Shown piece after piece: positions 23,617-24,275 of a stretch of DNA of 24,275 nucleotides. A program made the position numbers and the translations under genes. The stretch is from Rubrobacter sp. (lineage in GTDB: Bacteria > Actinomycetota > Rubrobacteria > Rubrobacterales > Rubrobacteraceae): positions 1 to 24,275 of the forward strand of contig JADDPM010000012.1 of the NCBI GenBank assembly GCA_016781885.1, given 5' to 3'. The first letter of the stretch is position 1. Every line of letters starts with the position of its first letter. The notes beneath the pieces were generated by a model. It had not been told where the DNA came from. It did not search any database and was given only the letters and a program-made list of their open reading frames with translations.

Positions 23617-24275
23617 ATGGCCGAAAGCCTATTCAAGATAGACGTGAACAAACCTATGCAAGAGCAGGAGGTGCCCGGACACAACCGCTGGCACCCGGAC
23701 ATCCCGGCGGCGGCTTCGACGGATCCGGGGACGGACTTCCGCATGGAGTGCCTGGACTGGACCAACAATCAGGTTAGGAACGACGACTCGGCGGATGACA
23801 TCCGCGACATGGACCTCACGCCCTGCCACGTCCTCAGCGGCCCTATCCACATCAACGGCGCGGAGCCGGGCGACCTCTTGGTCGTGGACATCCTCGATGT
23901 GGGGCCGCCGAGCGGGCCGGGGGAGCAGTGGGGCTACACCGGCATCTTCTCCAAGCAGAACGGCGGCGGCTTTCTCACGGACTACTACCCCGACGCCCAC
24001 AAGGCGATCTGGGACCTCCGCGGGTTGTACGCCTCCAGTCGCCACATCCCCGACGTGCAGTTCGTGGGGATCAAGCACCCCGGGCTCATCGGCTGCGCCC
24101 CTTCCCACGATCTCCTCGCCGAGTGGAACCGACGGGAGCAGGCCCTCATAGATACGGACCCGGACCGGGTGCCGCCGCTGGCCCTTCCCCCGCTCCCAGA
24201 TAACGCGTTGCTGGGGACGCTGACCGGTAGCGAGTTCGAGCGGGCCGCCGGGGAGGCTGTCCGGACGATCCCTCC
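23617..24275 (+). CDS. Formamidase (acetamidase/formamidase family), partial at right edge
   Basis: The frame is open from ATG at 23617 to the window end, 219 codons. The N-terminus MAESLFKIDVNKPMQEQE is followed by GHNRWHPDIP, LSGPIHINGAEPGDLLVVDILDV and EQWGYTGIFSKQNGGGF, then KHPGLIGCAPS. These match the canonical FmdA subgroup more closely than the paralogue at 19775, with which it shares GHNRWH and NGAEPGDLL-type motifs. It would hydrolyse formamide to formate and ammonia. AGGAGGAG is 4-5 bp before the ATG. The gene is divergent from the FmdB-type/MFS pair. The catalytic C-terminal half is outside the window. Confidence 0.92.
   Translation, partial: MAESLFKIDVNKPMQEQEVPGHNRWHPDIPAAASTDPGTDFRMECLDWTNNQVRNDDSADDIRDMDLTPCHVLSGPIHINGAEPGDLLVVDILDVGPPSGPGEQWGYTGIFSKQNGGGFLTDYYPDAHKAIWDLRGLYASSRHIPDVQFVGIKHPGLIGCAPSHDLLAEWNRREQALIDTDPDRVPPLALPPLPDNALLGTLTGSEFERAAGEAVRTIP

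Noticed and set aside
1..24275. CRISPR arrays, tRNA/rRNA genes, insertion sequences
   Set aside because: No regularly spaced repeats, cloverleaf-like sequences, transposase motifs or target duplications were found.

Overview
The window is GC-rich, densely packed, strong-SD bacterial DNA with many GTG and TTG starts. Gene content (acyl-CoA metabolism, Leloir galactose genes, a DehI-family protein, formamidases, thermonuclease-like lipoprotein) fits a high-GC actinobacterium, possibly a Rubrobacter relative. That placement is an inference from composition and gene content, not a search result.

Layout. (1) 1-2107, minus strand: an acyl-CoA synthetase followed 10 bp later by an enoyl-CoA hydratase-like gene that runs off the left edge. 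(2) 2449-3411: an aldo/keto reductase. (3) 3461-11214, plus strand: a promoter candidate and then eight closely spaced genes that look like one galactoside-use operon. They are a sodium:solute symporter, a small two-helix membrane protein, a GH1 glycosidase, a 40-residue microprotein, galT, an M24-fold protein without the usual metal ligands, galE and galK. Import, hydrolysis and the Leloir pathway would be joined here. (4) 11235-14942, plus strand: paired hairpins, a DJ-1/PfpI protein, a strong palindromic terminator, a zinc alcohol dehydrogenase, a thermonuclease-like lipoprotein and a DehI-family protein. (5) 14939-16882, minus strand: an SGNH hydrolase and a MetX-like alpha/beta hydrolase. 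The latter has an apparent one-base frameshift near its 5' end, and a decayed second copy of part of the gene lies just upstream of it.

(6) 17155-19586, minus strand: the most unusual part of the window. Two genes share tandem winged-helix-like repeats and the same short glycine/asparagine-containing segment ending in THNTAELTN. The longer protein carries a C-terminal nucleoside-deoxyribosyltransferase/TIR-like domain with a conserved NPNV-LEVGY motif. The DNA is visibly richer in A/T than its surroundings. I propose this as a candidate two-component conflict or stress-response system; no function is proven by the sequence.

(7) 19775-24275: an amide-metabolism region with an acetamidase/formamidase, a TSUP permease, an MFS permease, an FmdB-type zinc ribbon protein, and a second, divergently transcribed formamidase cut by the right edge. 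FmdB and the MFS gene appear to overlap at CTGA, with CTG as the probable start of the MFS gene.

No tRNA, rRNA, CRISPR array or insertion sequence was recognised.
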